Assembly (NCBI GenBank): GCA_050260015.1
Contig: JBLNBN010000022.1
Coordinates: 59,386 to 123,385, forward strand
Reading direction: 5' to 3'
Origin: JBLNBN01 sp050260015
GTDB lineage: Bacteria; Bacteroidota; Ignavibacteria; Kapaibacteriales; UBA2268
DNA length: 64,000 nt
The notes below the pieces were generated by a model that ran no database searches, was not told the DNA's origin, and saw only the letters and a list, made by a program, of their open reading frames with translations. How positions within the stretch are numbered: the first letter of the stretch is position 1; every line of letters begins with the position of its first letter. Shown piece after piece: positions 34,393 to 44,492 of this stretch. The position numbers and the translations under genes are program-made.

Positions 34393-36795
34393 ATGCCAGC
34401 AAAAAAAGCAGCCGTTAAAAAGAAGTCGGAAAAGAGCGAAACGCCCGAAAAAAGCGGCTCGGACAAGACTCTCGTTATAGTCGAGTCGCCGGCTAAGGCA
34501 AAAACGATAAATAAATATTTGGGCAGAAACTACATAGTGGAAGCCTCTGTCGGGCACATCAAGGACCTGGTTAAGTTCAATCTCGGGGTCGACCCCGAGA
34601 AAGATTTCCAGCCCAAGTATGTAACGATCCGCGGGAAAGCCGATATAATCAAAAGATTGAAGCAGCTCGCCTCCAAATCCCGCCAGGTGTTAATCGCAAC
34701 CGACCCCGACCGCGAAGGCGAAGCTATCGCATGGCATATCGCCGAAGAGGTCTCGCAGAAGAACGACGACGTCAAGCGCGTAATTTTTAACGAAATTACC
34801 AAGACGGGCATCAAGAAGGGAATTTCCGAGCCCCGCGCAATCGACACTTCGCTTTTCATGTCCCAGCAGGCGCGCCGCGTGCTCGATCGCCTGATCGGCT
34901 ACCGCGTATCGCCGTTCCTATCGCGCGCGATGCTCGACAAGACTACCCAAACGCTATCGGCGGGAAGAGTTCAATCCGTCGCTCTACGACTTATCTGCGA
35001 ACGCGAGCAGCAAGTGCGCCTCTTCCAACCTATTGAATATTGGAATATAATGGGCGACTTCCGGGATCCGAAAGGCAACGAATTCAAGGCCCGTCTTGTT
35101 TCCTTCGGCGGCAAGGACATAAAGAATCCCGAGGGCAGCAAGGTCGGCGCGACCGACGAAGAGAGCTCCGCCCGCGCCAAGGATCTCGAGCGGCTGCATT
35201 ACATCCGCAACGAAGCCGGCGCTAAAGATTTGCTAAAGAGGATCAAGGAAGAAGATTATTCGATAACGTCGATAAATAAACGCAAAACCACACGCAAACC
35301 CGCTCCGCCCTTCACGACAAGTTCCCTGCAGCAGGAGGCCTCGCGCAAGCTCGGCTATCCCAGCAAGCGCACTATGGCGATCGCCCAGCAGCTTTACGAA
35401 GGCGTTTCGATGGGCGATGAAGGCACCGTCGGTTTAATTACTTACATGAGAACCGACTCGATGCGCATCAGCCCGGAAGCCCAGGAGGCGGCCCGCGAGA
35501 AGATAAAGGAGGTTTACGGCGACGCATATTTGCCGGAGCAGCCCCCGGTTTACGCTTCGAAATCGACTAACGTGCAGGACGCTCACGAAGCCATACGCAT
35601 CACTTATCCAAACTATACCCCCGCAGTCGTTAAGAAGTATCTGAAGAAAGAAGAAGCGGCCCTCTACGAATTAATATATAATAGATTCATCGCTTCGCAG
35701 ATGGCCCCGGCGCAAATCGAGCAAACGACCGTGAACGTGCAGGGCGGAGATTTCGCCTTCCGCGCGTCCGGCAGCGTTACGCTTTTCGACGGCTTCCTGG
35801 CCGTTTACGAAGAGAGCGCGGACGATCAATCGCAAGAGAAAGAGCCCACGCTTCCCAAGGGACTCGAAAGCGGCTCCCCGGTTAAGCTTACGTCCGTCGA
35901 CTCCAAGCAGGCCTTTACGAAAGCTCCGCCCCGCTACAACCAGGCGAGCCTCGTCAAGACGCTCGACGAATTGGGCATCGGTCGACCCAGCACTTACGCC
36001 TCGATCGTTTCGACCCTGCTCGACCGCGAGTACGTGGAGTTTACTAATAAAGTATTTATCCCGACCGAGCTTGGCGAGAACGTAAACGAAGTGCTCGTAA
36101 AGAACTTCCCCTCGCTATTTAACGTCGCATTCACAGCCGATATGGAAAAGGAACTGGACGTTATCGCCGAGGGCGACAAGACTTACCTGGACGTAGTTAA
36201 GGAATTTTACGGCCCGTTCACGGCTTCCCTCAAAGAGGCCGAGGAGAGCGGAGCTATTCCCGAGATCATCTGCGAAAAGTGCGGCGGGCAAATGGTTATT
36301 AAGGTTAGCCGCATGGGCAGATTCCTCGGTTGCTCGAACTATCCCGAATGCAAGAACACCAAGCCGCTGCCCAAGCCCGGCAAAACGCAGGCCGCCGCGG
36401 AACCGCAAATCGCGCCCGGCATTAAATGCGACATCTGCGGCAAGGACATGCTTATCCGCGAGAGCAAATACGGCAAGTTCTACGGCTGCGTCGATTATCC
36501 TAATTGCAAGGGAGTGAAGCCGCTAACGCTAAACCATCTCTGCCCGAAGTGCGGCAAAGGCTCGCTTACCGAGCGCTTCAGCCCGAAGACCCGGAAGAAG
36601 TTCTGGGGTTGCACAAATTACCCCGACTGCAACTTCCTGACGAACTACGAACCCTACGATCAACCATGCGAGAAGTGCGACTCCAAGCATCTGGAAATAC
36701 GTTACAAGAAAGTTCCCGAAGGATTTGAAAAATATCTCGCTTGCCCCAAGTGCAAAGCTAAGTACGAATTCCATACGGAGCCCCGCGAGGCATGA
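34393..36795 (+). CDS. topA: DNA topoisomerase I
   Basis: The 800-residue type IA topoisomerase relaxes negative supercoils. It begins with a Lys-rich tail of about 25 residues, then the TOPRIM block VIVESPAKAKTINKYLG with ATDPDREGEAIAWH, and the nucleophile Tyr351 in TYMRTDSMRIS. The C terminus carries four zinc-ribbon units: CEKCGG, CDICGK, CPKCGK and CEKCDS, each followed by a second Cys pair of the GCxNYPxC type in the first three. The usual length is 700-870. Its stop overlaps the start of the glycosyltransferase gene by four bases (ATGA). Confidence 0.97.
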   Translation: MPAKKAAVKKKSEKSETPEKSGSDKTLVIVESPAKAKTINKYLGRNYIVEASVGHIKDLVKFNLGVDPEKDFQPKYVTIRGKADIIKRLKQLASKSRQVLIATDPDREGEAIAWHIAEEVSQKNDDVKRVIFNEITKTGIKKGISEPRAIDTSLFMSQQARRVLDRLIGYRVSPFLSRAMLDKTTQTLSAGRVQSVALRLICEREQQVRLFQPIEYWNIMGDFRDPKGNEFKARLVSFGGKDIKNPEGSKVGATDEESSARAKDLERLHYIRNEAGAKDLLKRIKEEDYSITSINKRKTTRKPAPPFTTSSLQQEASRKLGYPSKRTMAIAQQLYEGVSMGDEGTVGLITYMRTDSMRISPEAQEAAREKIKEVYGDAYLPEQPPVYASKSTNVQDAHEAIRITYPNYTPAVVKKYLKKEEAALYELIYNRFIASQMAPAQIEQTTVNVQGGDFAFRASGSVTLFDGFLAVYEESADDQSQEKEPTLPKGLESGSPVKLTSVDSKQAFTKAPPRYNQASLVKTLDELGIGRPSTYASIVSTLLDREYVEFTNKVFIPTELGENVNEVLVKNFPSLFNVAFTADMEKELDVIAEGDKTYLDVVKEFYGPFTASLKEAEESGAIPEIICEKCGGQMVIKVSRMGRFLGCSNYPECKNTKPLPKPGKTQAAAEPQIAPGIKCDICGKDMLIRESKYGKFYGCVDYPNCKGVKPLTLNHLCPKCGKGSLTERFSPKTRKKFWGCTNYPDCNFLTNYEPYDQPCEKCDSKHLEIRYKKVPEGFEKYLACPKCKAKYEFHTEPREA

Positions 36796-38117
36796 GGAAC
36801 GTTTTAATAGTCGCCTATTACTTTCCGCCTAGCGGCGGGCCGGGCGTACAAAGAGTTCTGAAGCACGTTAAATATTTGCCTGAGTACGGCTGGAACCCGG
36901 TCGTACTCACGGTTTCCAACGGGCAGTTCCCCGCGCGCGACGAATCCCTTTTAAAGCAGATCCCGGAGAGCGTGCCGGTCTACCGCACGCATATTTACGA
37001 GCCGTACGATTTATATCGCCTGCTCACAGGCAAAAAAAAGGGCGAGCCCATAGACGTAGGCGTTATTAAAAAAGAAGATCAAAAACGCACTTTTAAGGAA
37101 AACGTAGCCGAACTGATCCGTTCGACTTTTTTCATACCGGACGCTCGCATAGGCTGGCTGCCGACAGCTTCTAAAGCCGCGCGGGAGATCGTCGAAAAGC
37201 GGTCTATTGAGGCCGTATACAGCTCTTCCCCGCCCTACACGTGCTCGATTATAGCTCGCAACATAAAACGCCGTACGGGGCTTCCCTGGGTTGCGGGATT
37301 CCGCGACCCGTGGACCGGTTTTATTTCCTCGCCGAAGCGTTACGGCCCATCCGCAGCGATCGATAGAAGAATGGAGCTCAGCGTCTTCCGCGAAGCCGAC
37401 TTCGTCGAATGCGCATGGAAGGGAATTATCAAGGACGCGCTTGGTAAGTACCCGCAATTGCCCGCCGATAAATTTATACACGTCCCGAACGGATTCGATT
37501 CGGCGGATTACCCGCGGCTCGACGGCGCACCAGCGCACAACCAAGCCTTTACGCTGACCTATACCGGTTCGATGTACGGCCGGCGAAACCCCGCCGCCCT
37601 TTTTAAGGCTATCGAGATACTTCTTGAGAAGGGCTTGATTATACGGGACGAGTTTAAATTGAAATTTATAGGCCGCTTCGGGCCTGAAGTAAAGGAGATG
37701 TTCTCCGCCGCAAGCTTTAAGAAATCGCTTGAAATAATCGATTATATGCCGCACGGCGAAAGCGTAAAGCAGCTGATGCTCTCCGACGCGAACCTGCTCG
37801 TCGTCGACGAATCGAAGGAAAGCGCCGAAATAGTGCCGGGAAAGGTTTACGAATACATCGGCGCCGGCAAGCCCGTGTTCGCCATCGCCCCTGTCGAGGG
37901 AGCAATAGCGGAACTGATCCGCGAAACCCGCGCCGGCGAGGTCGCCCACCAGAGCGACGTAGAAAAGATAGCCGATATCTTGCTGCGTTTTATTCGAAAT
38001 TTCCGCACTGGCGAAAGCTTCTACAATCCTAATATGGATGAAATTATGAAGTACGAACGCAGGGAAAGCGCCCGCGCTTTGGCTTCCCTGCTCGACCGCT
38101 CCCTGGCGCGAAAGTAA
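36792..38117 (+). CDS. GT4-type glycosyltransferase
   Basis: The 441-residue enzyme has a GT-B fold. The N-terminal half shows VAYYFPPSGGPGVQRVLKH, the acceptor-side loop of GT4-like proteins; the C-terminal half has LTYTGSMYGRRNP and IVPGKVYEYIGAGKPVFAI, the nucleotide-sugar site. It probably works in lipopolysaccharide or exopolysaccharide assembly. The sugar is unknown. It begins inside the last codons of topA, so its translation is coupled to that of the topoisomerase, an odd pairing. An 18-base-stem terminator follows. Confidence 0.88.
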   Translation: MRNVLIVAYYFPPSGGPGVQRVLKHVKYLPEYGWNPVVLTVSNGQFPARDESLLKQIPESVPVYRTHIYEPYDLYRLLTGKKKGEPIDVGVIKKEDQKRTFKENVAELIRSTFFIPDARIGWLPTASKAAREIVEKRSIEAVYSSSPPYTCSIIARNIKRRTGLPWVAGFRDPWTGFISSPKRYGPSAAIDRRMELSVFREADFVECAWKGIIKDALGKYPQLPADKFIHVPNGFDSADYPRLDGAPAHNQAFTLTYTGSMYGRRNPAALFKAIEILLEKGLIIRDEFKLKFIGRFGPEVKEMFSAASFKKSLEIIDYMPHGESVKQLMLSDANLLVVDESKESAEIVPGKVYEYIGAGKPVFAIAPVEGAIAELIRETRAGEVAHQSDVEKIADILLRFIRNFRTGESFYNPNMDEIMKYERRESARALASLLDRSLARK

Positions 38118-38130
38118 ACTTCTCAATTAA

Positions 38131-38192
38131 AATAATTAAGGCGACTTTGAAATCCTACCTGGATCATAAAGTCGCCTTGATTATTTTTAGCT
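38131..38192. terminator. Long bidirectional terminator
   Basis: An 18-base stem AATAATTAAGGCGACTTT / AAAGTCGCCTTGATTATT with one wobble and a loop of 19 bases. It separates the glycosyltransferase and the M48 peptidase genes. Confidence 0.85.
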
Positions 38193-38205
38193 GCTTTTCT
38201 AAATA

Positions 38206-39054
38206 TTAGAAAGTCGCCTTGAACTGCTGGTATGACTGCGTAAACAGGTTCGCTTCGGTCGGAGCCGCTAAATTATGCTCCTTAATCATCTTGTCAATAT
38301 CGTTTATCCTGTCCTGATCCAGCGGGTGGGTCGAGAGCAACTCCTCAAGTATGGAGCCTCCCGAGCCGCCGCTCTGCTCCATCACCTTCTGGAAGAAGAA
38401 CTTACCTGCGCCCGGGTACCAACGCGTCGAGAGTAGATATTGGAATCCGTATTCGTCGGCTTCCGTCTCGTCGGAACGGCTGTTCTTTAGGAATGCGAGG
38501 CTCGTGGCGAGCTGGCTTGCGATTTGCTCCCACTGGCTTGGATTGTCGCCTAAGACTAATCCCAGCAGTACGGAGGCGCCGTACTCCTTCGTCATTCTCT
38601 GCGTGGCGTGCCTCCGCTCCGCATGAGCTATTTCGTGGCCCAGCACCGCGGCCAGCGACGCTTCGTTATCGAGGAACTTTATCAGCCCCGTGTATACGTA
38701 GAGGTAGCCTCCGGGCGCTGCGAACGCGTTAACCGTGTTCGGATCGTTTATGATCTGCACCGTATAGGTAAACGTGCCCTTGTATTTTACTAAAGGCGAA
38801 TTTAATATTTCGTTGACTATACCCTGTAGATATTGCCGTTGAGCGTCGGTTCCGCCCAAGGGATATTGCTGCGGATTGGCCTTTATTTCCTGGTCGAGCT
38901 GCTGGCCTAAAGCGACGTCGTCCTCCGCGGAAAATATATTAATGTTGTTCAGAGGGTTGTTGTCCTCCGAGCAAGCCGTGAAGCCAATGGATGATACCAC
39001 GATCATCAAGGCCAGGAACGGCTTGTATAGCGCTCTTTGAATTTTTGTCATCAT
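38206..39054 (-). CDS. M48 family metalloprotease lipoprotein
   Basis: The 282-residue protein has a lipoprotein signal with lipobox FTAC (near residue 28), then the zinc peptidase motif VLGHEIAHAERRHA with the third ligand in the ETEADEYGF segment. It resembles the periplasmic chaperone-protease BepA/LoiP type that checks outer membrane proteins. It would face the periplasm from a membrane. Two consecutive ATG codons open the frame. It ends at the strong terminator shared with the glycosyltransferase gene. Confidence 0.9.
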   Translation of the reverse strand: MMTKIQRALYKPFLALMIVVSSIGFTACSEDNNPLNNINIFSAEDDVALGQQLDQEIKANPQQYPLGGTDAQRQYLQGIVNEILNSPLVKYKGTFTYTVQIINDPNTVNAFAAPGGYLYVYTGLIKFLDNEASLAAVLGHEIAHAERRHATQRMTKEYGASVLLGLVLGDNPSQWEQIASQLATSLAFLKNSRSDETEADEYGFQYLLSTRWYPGAGKFFFQKVMEQSGGSGGSILEELLSTHPLDQDRINDIDKMIKEHNLAAPTEANLFTQSYQQFKATF

Positions 39055-39142
39055 TGATAACTCATTTCTAATTTATTATTCATAATTGCTAAAAATAACG
39101 AACCAATAATCTCTTAATTGCAGGCATATGAAATTATAATAA

Positions 39143-39820
39143 TCATTTAACGGTTAGAGCGTAGGCCTCGGAAAGCTTCATGCCGGAGCTTGTGCCGAGC
39201 CTCTTCGCGCCAGCCTCGATTAGCTCTAATGCGAAAGGCAGTTCCCTAATCCCGCCGGACGCCTTAACCTTTGCCTTGCAATTTCCGGCCAGCAGGCGCA
39301 CGTCGTCGACGGTCGCGCCCCCGCCGACGAAGCCGGTGGAGGTCTTTATAAAAGCCGCCCCGCTATCGCTGACGATCGAGCAGAGCTCGAGCTTTTCCTC
39401 GCGAGTCAGCAAAGAAGTTTCAATTATCACCTTGAGGAGCGCGCCGTTAAGCTCGCAGAGCCCCGCTATTGCGTCTATGTCCTCGCGTACGGCCAGGAAG
39501 TCCCCGCTCTTCAGCGCGGCGTTGTTGATTACCATATCGAGCTCCTGCGCGCCGTATTCTATCGCCAATTCAGCTTCGGCGAGCTTCGCGCGGGTAAAAG
39601 TCGCCCCGAGCGGGAAGCCGATCACTGTGCAAACGGCGACCCCAGAGCCCGTCAGAAGGCTGGAAGCCGGCGAAACGTAGTGCGGCAAAACGCAAACGGA
39701 AGCGAACCCGGCCACGAGAGCCTCCGCGCAGAGCTTTTCAACCTGCTGGCGCGAGCTGTCGGGCTTTAATAAGGTGTGGTCTATGTAGCCGTTGAATTCG
39801 GCAAGCGACATATGCTGCAT
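39143..39820 (-). CDS. deoC: Deoxyribose-phosphate aldolase
   Basis: The 225-residue class I aldolase splits 2-deoxyribose-5-phosphate into glyceraldehyde-3-phosphate and acetaldehyde. Motifs are YIDHTLLKPD at the N terminus, VIGFPLGA, the Schiff-base Lys in LLKVIIETS and FIKTSTGFVGGGAT. The length is typical of bacterial DeoC. A second in-frame ATG three codons in is possible. It is alone in its orientation group next to a BamA-like gene 50 bases upstream and is not in a nucleoside-breakdown operon. Confidence 0.95.
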   Translation of the reverse strand: MQHMSLAEFNGYIDHTLLKPDSSRQQVEKLCAEALVAGFASVCVLPHYVSPASSLLTGSGVAVCTVIGFPLGATFTRAKLAEAELAIEYGAQELDMVINNAALKSGDFLAVREDIDAIAGLCELNGALLKVIIETSLLTREEKLELCSIVSDSGAAFIKTSTGFVGGGATVDDVRLLAGNCKAKVKASGGIRELPFALELIEAGAKRLGTSSGMKLSEAYALTVK

Positions 39821-39869
39821 TTCTTTTCTCCTTTATTTAAGGAAACGCAAAAATGGCGCCTATTATTTC

Positions 39870-41486
39870 TTATTCCTTGTCGTACTCAAGGCCGAATATC
39901 TGCGGCAGGCGGAATTCGTGCAGCTTATAGGCGGAGAACATTTGCCTCGTAGTAAATACCACGCCGCCGAATCTGTTTTTATCGAAGTTCCAGGCGAAAT
40001 CGAGCCTGAACATATCCTCGGGCGCGCTCGACTTGGTGAAGTGAAGCCTCAGGCCAAGGCCTGCGGAGTTATGGAATTGCGTTTTATCGAATGGCGTTCC
40101 CCGGCGCCAGGCCGAGCCTATGTCCCAAAACGCCGCTCCTGAGAGGTCGAATAAAAAAATGTTCCAACCGGGGAAATATCTAAGCTCCGTATTGGCGAGC
40201 ACGCGGTTGTCCCCGACTATCTCGTTTGCGTCGTATCCGCGCAGGCCGGTCTCGCTGTCGAGTATCAACTGGCGCCAGGCGTCCCAGTTCCATACAGTCT
40301 GCTGCCTTACCTGCGAGGCTAAGGTAAGCTTCGGCGTAAGCCTGCGGAACGCCAGCCCAAGGAATTCCTCGTAAACGTATCGGCTCTCCGCGCCCGCGAA
40401 GCTCCCCGCGCCGGTAACCTGCGCGAAGAGGTACGTCTTCCCGTCGTAAGCCGATATCTCGCCCTGCCCGCCAAGATAGTATAAGTTCTCCCCGCCGCGG
40501 CCGAGCGAAATCGTTTTACCGAGTATTGCGCTGCCCCACCCGCCAAGGTTGGCGTCCTCCGGGTAATACGAATTGACGTTTGGGATAGAGACGAAGTCCT
40601 GCGATATGGAAGAAAAGCCGAGCAGAACCCTGCCGGTATTGTCGTACGCGCGCCGGAACATGTGGTCGATGCGCTTTACGTCGTAGACTTCCGCGAGCGC
40701 GGTAAAGAAGACCCTGTCCTGCCGGTCCCACGCCTTCGAGTACCATGCGCGGGCGCCGCGCTCCCTGAAGGGGATCAGCATCGCGGAGTCGGCGGAAAAG
40801 TACATAAAGTCCTTGCCGTAGTTATTCAACCCGTCGACGCCGTAGGAGTTGGGAGTTTCGAGCGTTCGGTAGAGCTGGGCGAGCCCGATAGATTGCTCCG
40901 TGCGGTACTTATGCGCGAGCAGCCGCCCGGAGAATGAAAAGTCCGAGCGAAAGAGCCTTCTTTGATTTACTAAAAGAGTCCCCTGCCATCCTATATCGTT
41001 TTCGGTTCGGTAGAGCGCCTCGGCGGTAAAAGACGTCCCCGTGCCGAGCAGGTTTCGCTCCTCGAGCCGGGCGCCGTACTCGCGATTGCCGCCTTGCGAG
41101 CCTATTAGCAGGGCGGGCATGAGAGTCCAGCGGTCCTTCGTTATTACGTATACGTCGTAAACTCCGTCGCGGGCGGAGTCGAGCTCGACGCGCGCCCAGG
41201 TAAAGATGCCTATCGCGCGCAGGTTGCGTTCCGTCTCGGAAAGGCGCGTCTCGTCGAGCGCGTCGCCCTCGGCGAATAGCAATTCGTCCTCGACTACGTA
41301 CTGGCGGGTCGTGGAGTGAAATTTATTTAGAAAATTTCCGGCGAAGAACCAATCTTTATCCGCGGGCTCGAAGACCTCCCGTCGCTCAATAAAGATAGAG
41401 CCGATCCGATAGTCCTGGGAAAAAGCCGGTAAGCTTAGAGCGATTATAGCAGTTGTAAAAATGGCGTAATAGTAAATAAGCCGCAT
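39870..41486 (-). CDS. BamA/Omp85-like outer membrane protein
   Basis: The 538-residue protein has a signal peptide (YYYAIFTTAIIALSLPAFSQ), one POTRA-like domain (about 40-115; EGDALDETRLSETERNLRAIG) and a beta-barrel part with a surface-antigen pattern (GLRGYDANEIVGDNRVLANTEL and IFLFDLSGAAFWDIG). It is shorter than BamA, with fewer POTRA domains, so it fits the TamA or two-partner FhaC/D15 subgroup. It would sit in the outer membrane. The cargo is unknown. The start is at the ATG 41486. Confidence 0.78.
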   Translation of the reverse strand: MRLIYYYAIFTTAIIALSLPAFSQDYRIGSIFIERREVFEPADKDWFFAGNFLNKFHSTTRQYVVEDELLFAEGDALDETRLSETERNLRAIGIFTWARVELDSARDGVYDVYVITKDRWTLMPALLIGSQGGNREYGARLEERNLLGTGTSFTAEALYRTENDIGWQGTLLVNQRRLFRSDFSFSGRLLAHKYRTEQSIGLAQLYRTLETPNSYGVDGLNNYGKDFMYFSADSAMLIPFRERGARAWYSKAWDRQDRVFFTALAEVYDVKRIDHMFRRAYDNTGRVLLGFSSISQDFVSIPNVNSYYPEDANLGGWGSAILGKTISLGRGGENLYYLGGQGEISAYDGKTYLFAQVTGAGSFAGAESRYVYEEFLGLAFRRLTPKLTLASQVRQQTVWNWDAWRQLILDSETGLRGYDANEIVGDNRVLANTELRYFPGWNIFLFDLSGAAFWDIGSAWRRGTPFDKTQFHNSAGLGLRLHFTKSSAPEDMFRLDFAWNFDKNRFGGVVFTTRQMFSAYKLHEFRLPQIFGLEYDKE

Positions 41487-41535
41487 TTATATCGTTTTCC
41501 TGTTCTTTTGTAATATTGTCGACGAAGCGGCGCGC

Positions 41536-44397
41536 TTATTTTTCAATTATTATCGGCATGGTCGTAGCGAACGGACCGCTGCGCAAGCGTAGGAAGTAGA
41601 CGTTCGAGGCGATTTGGGATACGTCCACGTCTATCGAATTCTTCCCGGCCGGGCGCTCCTCGTCGAGAATATTAAGCGCGACCGCCCCGCGGGCGTCCAT
41701 TAGCTCCACGTTGGTTTGAGCCGGGAAAGCAAGTGTAAAGTCGATCTTTAAATGATTCCCCGAGACGGGATTCGGAGCGACGCTCTCTATCTCGTACGGT
41801 GCGCCGAACACGACAGTACGCAACTGATCGCCGCAAACGAATATGCGAACTTCGCCTTCGCTCTTGTTTACAGAGTAGCACGAGACCGGCCTTGAAAGCT
41901 CGAAAGCGACGATCTCCGGGGCGAAAGTCACCGTATCGCCCAGGAACAGGAGGAACTTCGGGCTGAACAATTCCCCGTCGTCGGCTATCGGGTCGCTTCC
42001 CGAAGCCTCGACGATTAGCTTATTCGACGCGCTGTCCAGGGCTACCTCGCGCGCGGAGATATTCCAACCGGAGATAGCCGCTCCCGTTCGAATCACGTTC
42101 GCGTAGCGCATCCAGCTGGCTTTGTATTTCATTTCAAATTTAAAGGAAGTAGCGTTCAGCGCGTCCCAATACTCCGACTTTGCAGAAATTCCATAGGGGC
42201 GACCGAATTCAGCATCGGTATGCGGCCCGATTATCTCGCCCGGCAGTGCTTGCTGCACGCCGCTGGAGCGGACCTCGACGTTGGGAATAATTGAACGCCC
42301 TATTAACACGGTGACGGCCGTGTCGCGGTCGGCGAATATTCTAAATCCCGCCTGGAAATCGGCCTTAATCGAACCGCTCGGGAAAAATTCAATAGGAACC
42401 AGGAGCGAATCCGAAGGAGGAATTACCGGTTGAGAAGTAAAGTCGTAATTTATCCTGAAAAAGCTGGTATCGTCGGAGTAGGGCTTTATGGCATATATCT
42501 TAAGCGGGAGCGTCTTATTTGGATTTTTCAGGGTCAACGCGGAGACGGAGGACGAGCATGCTAGCGCGTCCGGGAAGTAAGTCCTCGATTTCGCCATTCC
42601 TTTGTTTAAGCCGGCGCCCGTCAGGAATACGATCGTATCCGAATCGATTTTAGACAAATCCGAATAATTTGCGGCGTTGGAGCGAACGATTACTTTTCCG
42701 ACGCGAATCCCTTCCTCCGCGGGGGAAAATTCGACGTCGAGCGTCAGCGAATCGCCGCGGTTAATTTCTATATCCCTCGGCGGCGGCGTAGTAAACTTAA
42801 ACTCGGGCGTTGGGCCGGCCGATTGTATCTCGATTTTATTGATATACAGGTTTGCGGTAGAGCTAACCGACTTAATAACCACCTTCCCGGCATCGGGGTG
42901 CGTTGTGTTTACTGTCGTCATTCCCGCAAAAGCATAGCCCCGCGCCTCCACCTTAGGCAGAACGCCATAGCCGCGCAACCTCGCCCAACATGAACCGGGT
43001 TGCTGCGGGGAACGCGAATGAAATATGGGTTTTATTATGGCCTGCTTGCCGTACTCCGTAGCGGGGGTAAACTCGACGGGCACAATTATTTCCTTCGTAA
43101 CGTTCTTTAACGAAGAGGTTTCCGGGTAGAGCGCCACCGGCTGGTATTCGTCCGGGCGCGGAGTAATTCCGCTCTCGACGATCTTAAACCCGGCGTTCAT
43201 GTCGGAAAGCTCGAAACCTGTAATCAACTCCGGCGAGGAGCCGTTATTGCGAACGACAATATTCTTTACTATAGTCGTGCCGACGCGCCTCGAGTAGTAA
43301 TCGACGTTCTGCATATATGGCCCCGGCGGAACTGCGATGCCCGACAGCTTAATAATCGTGTCCAAATCCGAAGCGTTGGAGCTGACCCTCATTTCAGCAA
43401 AGAACTCGCCGGGCGCGGTCGGCTCGAAGCAAAGCTCGGAAACCCTGACGGAGCTCTCCGGGTCCACTTTTATCGGCAGCCTTGGGCTTAACGGATCGGA
43501 CAACCTGAAGGGCGGGGCGGGCGGGCTTATAGAAGTCACTATTAGAGTGTCCGTGCCTGGATTATCAATTAAGAAACCAGTTCTCGGCTGGGGAGCGTCA
43601 TAATTCAGGCACTGGCTCGCGCCGACCGTAGCAACGCCGGCGTCGAAATCGTTCACCGCGATGTGCGGCTTTACTCCAAGCCCGATTAGCGGGATCTTAT
43701 AGATATGGCATTGAATGCCTACCTGCAGGGTGTCCAGGTCGTAATCGACAAGGCTCAAAGCTTCGCGCGTCGGGAAATATTCTATTATTAGCTTTCTCGA
43801 TTGATTGGGTTCGAATCCCATTAATGTCAAATTTGAAGTAAAAACGCCCGATTTTCTCGTGAAACTAATATCGGATGCGAATTGAATCCTGGGGAATGGA
43901 TTTGTTAAGGTCAACTCAAGGCGTTTTTTCTGACCGAGCGGCACGGGGCCGAATTCAAGAGCCTTTTCAGAAAATTCCAGAGCGGACGCCTGGTAAATAA
44001 TCGAATCATTTACTAAATTACCGCTGCAGTCCTCGACTAAAAATTCAACGCGCGCGTCCTTGGACTTGTCCTCCACTTCAAGGCTGAAATGGAAATTAAA
44101 ATTCGGCTCGCCGGGGATGAAATCGTCGCTTAGCTTCAGGATTGGGATAAAATTGACGAGCCTGCCGCTCCAGATCCAAGGCTCCTTAACAACGCCGGAG
44201 TCGCGCTGCTTATCCAGGTTGCGGAGTTCCGTTACCTTGACGTTATAATAGCCGCAGTTGCCGGAGATATCTATGACGGGGGGAAGCTTGTCCTCGAACT
44301 GCTCGCTTTCGGTTCTGCCATAAAGCGACCCCGCGCCGCATAAACCTATGAGCGCCGTTAAGCCGCAATAGAGCAAATATCGTACTCTTCCGTTCAA
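41536..44397 (-). CDS. Secreted ASH-repeat (choice-of-anchor-D) protein with T9SS tail
   Basis: The 953-residue protein begins at a TTG at 44397 with GGGGAG four bases upstream and a signal peptide (LLYCGLTALIGLCGAGSLYG). The body has ASH-like Ig repeats (LEFGPVPLGQKKRLELTLTN, FDAGVATVGASQCLNY, TTIVKNIVVRNNG and KGMAKSRTYFPDALACSSSV) and a cohesin-like region (LSGWNISAREVALD-type stretch). It ends in a T9SS type A tail (ESVAPNPVSGNHLKIDFTL to MPIIIEK). It is a sister in architecture to the gene at 27047 but lacks the IgGFc-like N domain. Surface attachment is likely; function is unknown. Confidence 0.82.
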   Translation of the reverse strand: MNGRVRYLLYCGLTALIGLCGAGSLYGRTESEQFEDKLPPVIDISGNCGYYNVKVTELRNLDKQRDSGVVKEPWIWSGRLVNFIPILKLSDDFIPGEPNFNFHFSLEVEDKSKDARVEFLVEDCSGNLVNDSIIYQASALEFSEKALEFGPVPLGQKKRLELTLTNPFPRIQFASDISFTRKSGVFTSNLTLMGFEPNQSRKLIIEYFPTREALSLVDYDLDTLQVGIQCHIYKIPLIGLGVKPHIAVNDFDAGVATVGASQCLNYDAPQPRTGFLIDNPGTDTLIVTSISPPAPPFRLSDPLSPRLPIKVDPESSVRVSELCFEPTAPGEFFAEMRVSSNASDLDTIIKLSGIAVPPGPYMQNVDYYSRRVGTTIVKNIVVRNNGSSPELITGFELSDMNAGFKIVESGITPRPDEYQPVALYPETSSLKNVTKEIIVPVEFTPATEYGKQAIIKPIFHSRSPQQPGSCWARLRGYGVLPKVEARGYAFAGMTTVNTTHPDAGKVVIKSVSSTANLYINKIEIQSAGPTPEFKFTTPPPRDIEINRGDSLTLDVEFSPAEEGIRVGKVIVRSNAANYSDLSKIDSDTIVFLTGAGLNKGMAKSRTYFPDALACSSSVSALTLKNPNKTLPLKIYAIKPYSDDTSFFRINYDFTSQPVIPPSDSLLVPIEFFPSGSIKADFQAGFRIFADRDTAVTVLIGRSIIPNVEVRSSGVQQALPGEIIGPHTDAEFGRPYGISAKSEYWDALNATSFKFEMKYKASWMRYANVIRTGAAISGWNISAREVALDSASNKLIVEASGSDPIADDGELFSPKFLLFLGDTVTFAPEIVAFELSRPVSCYSVNKSEGEVRIFVCGDQLRTVVFGAPYEIESVAPNPVSGNHLKIDFTLAFPAQTNVELMDARGAVALNILDEERPAGKNSIDVDVSQIASNVYFLRLRSGPFATTMPIIIEK

Positions 44398-44492
44398 ATG
44401 TCTCCCCGCGCTCCCGATTAATAGTTACAGAGCTTCTTGGGTTATTTTTACTCGGTAAAAATTAACATTTTTTTCCCAAATCTACAAATACT

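Noticed and set aside
37011..38126. Long minus-strand open frame of 371 codons opposite the glycosyltransferase
   Set aside because: It lies entirely within a gene with clear glycosyltransferase motifs; the frame is a GC-rich shadow without recognisable domains or a ribosome site.
43805..43820. tRNA-like GGGTTCGAATCCC T-arm sequence
   Set aside because: It is in frame inside the ASH/T9SS gene coding for GFEPNQS, and no acceptor or anticodon stem can be formed nearby.
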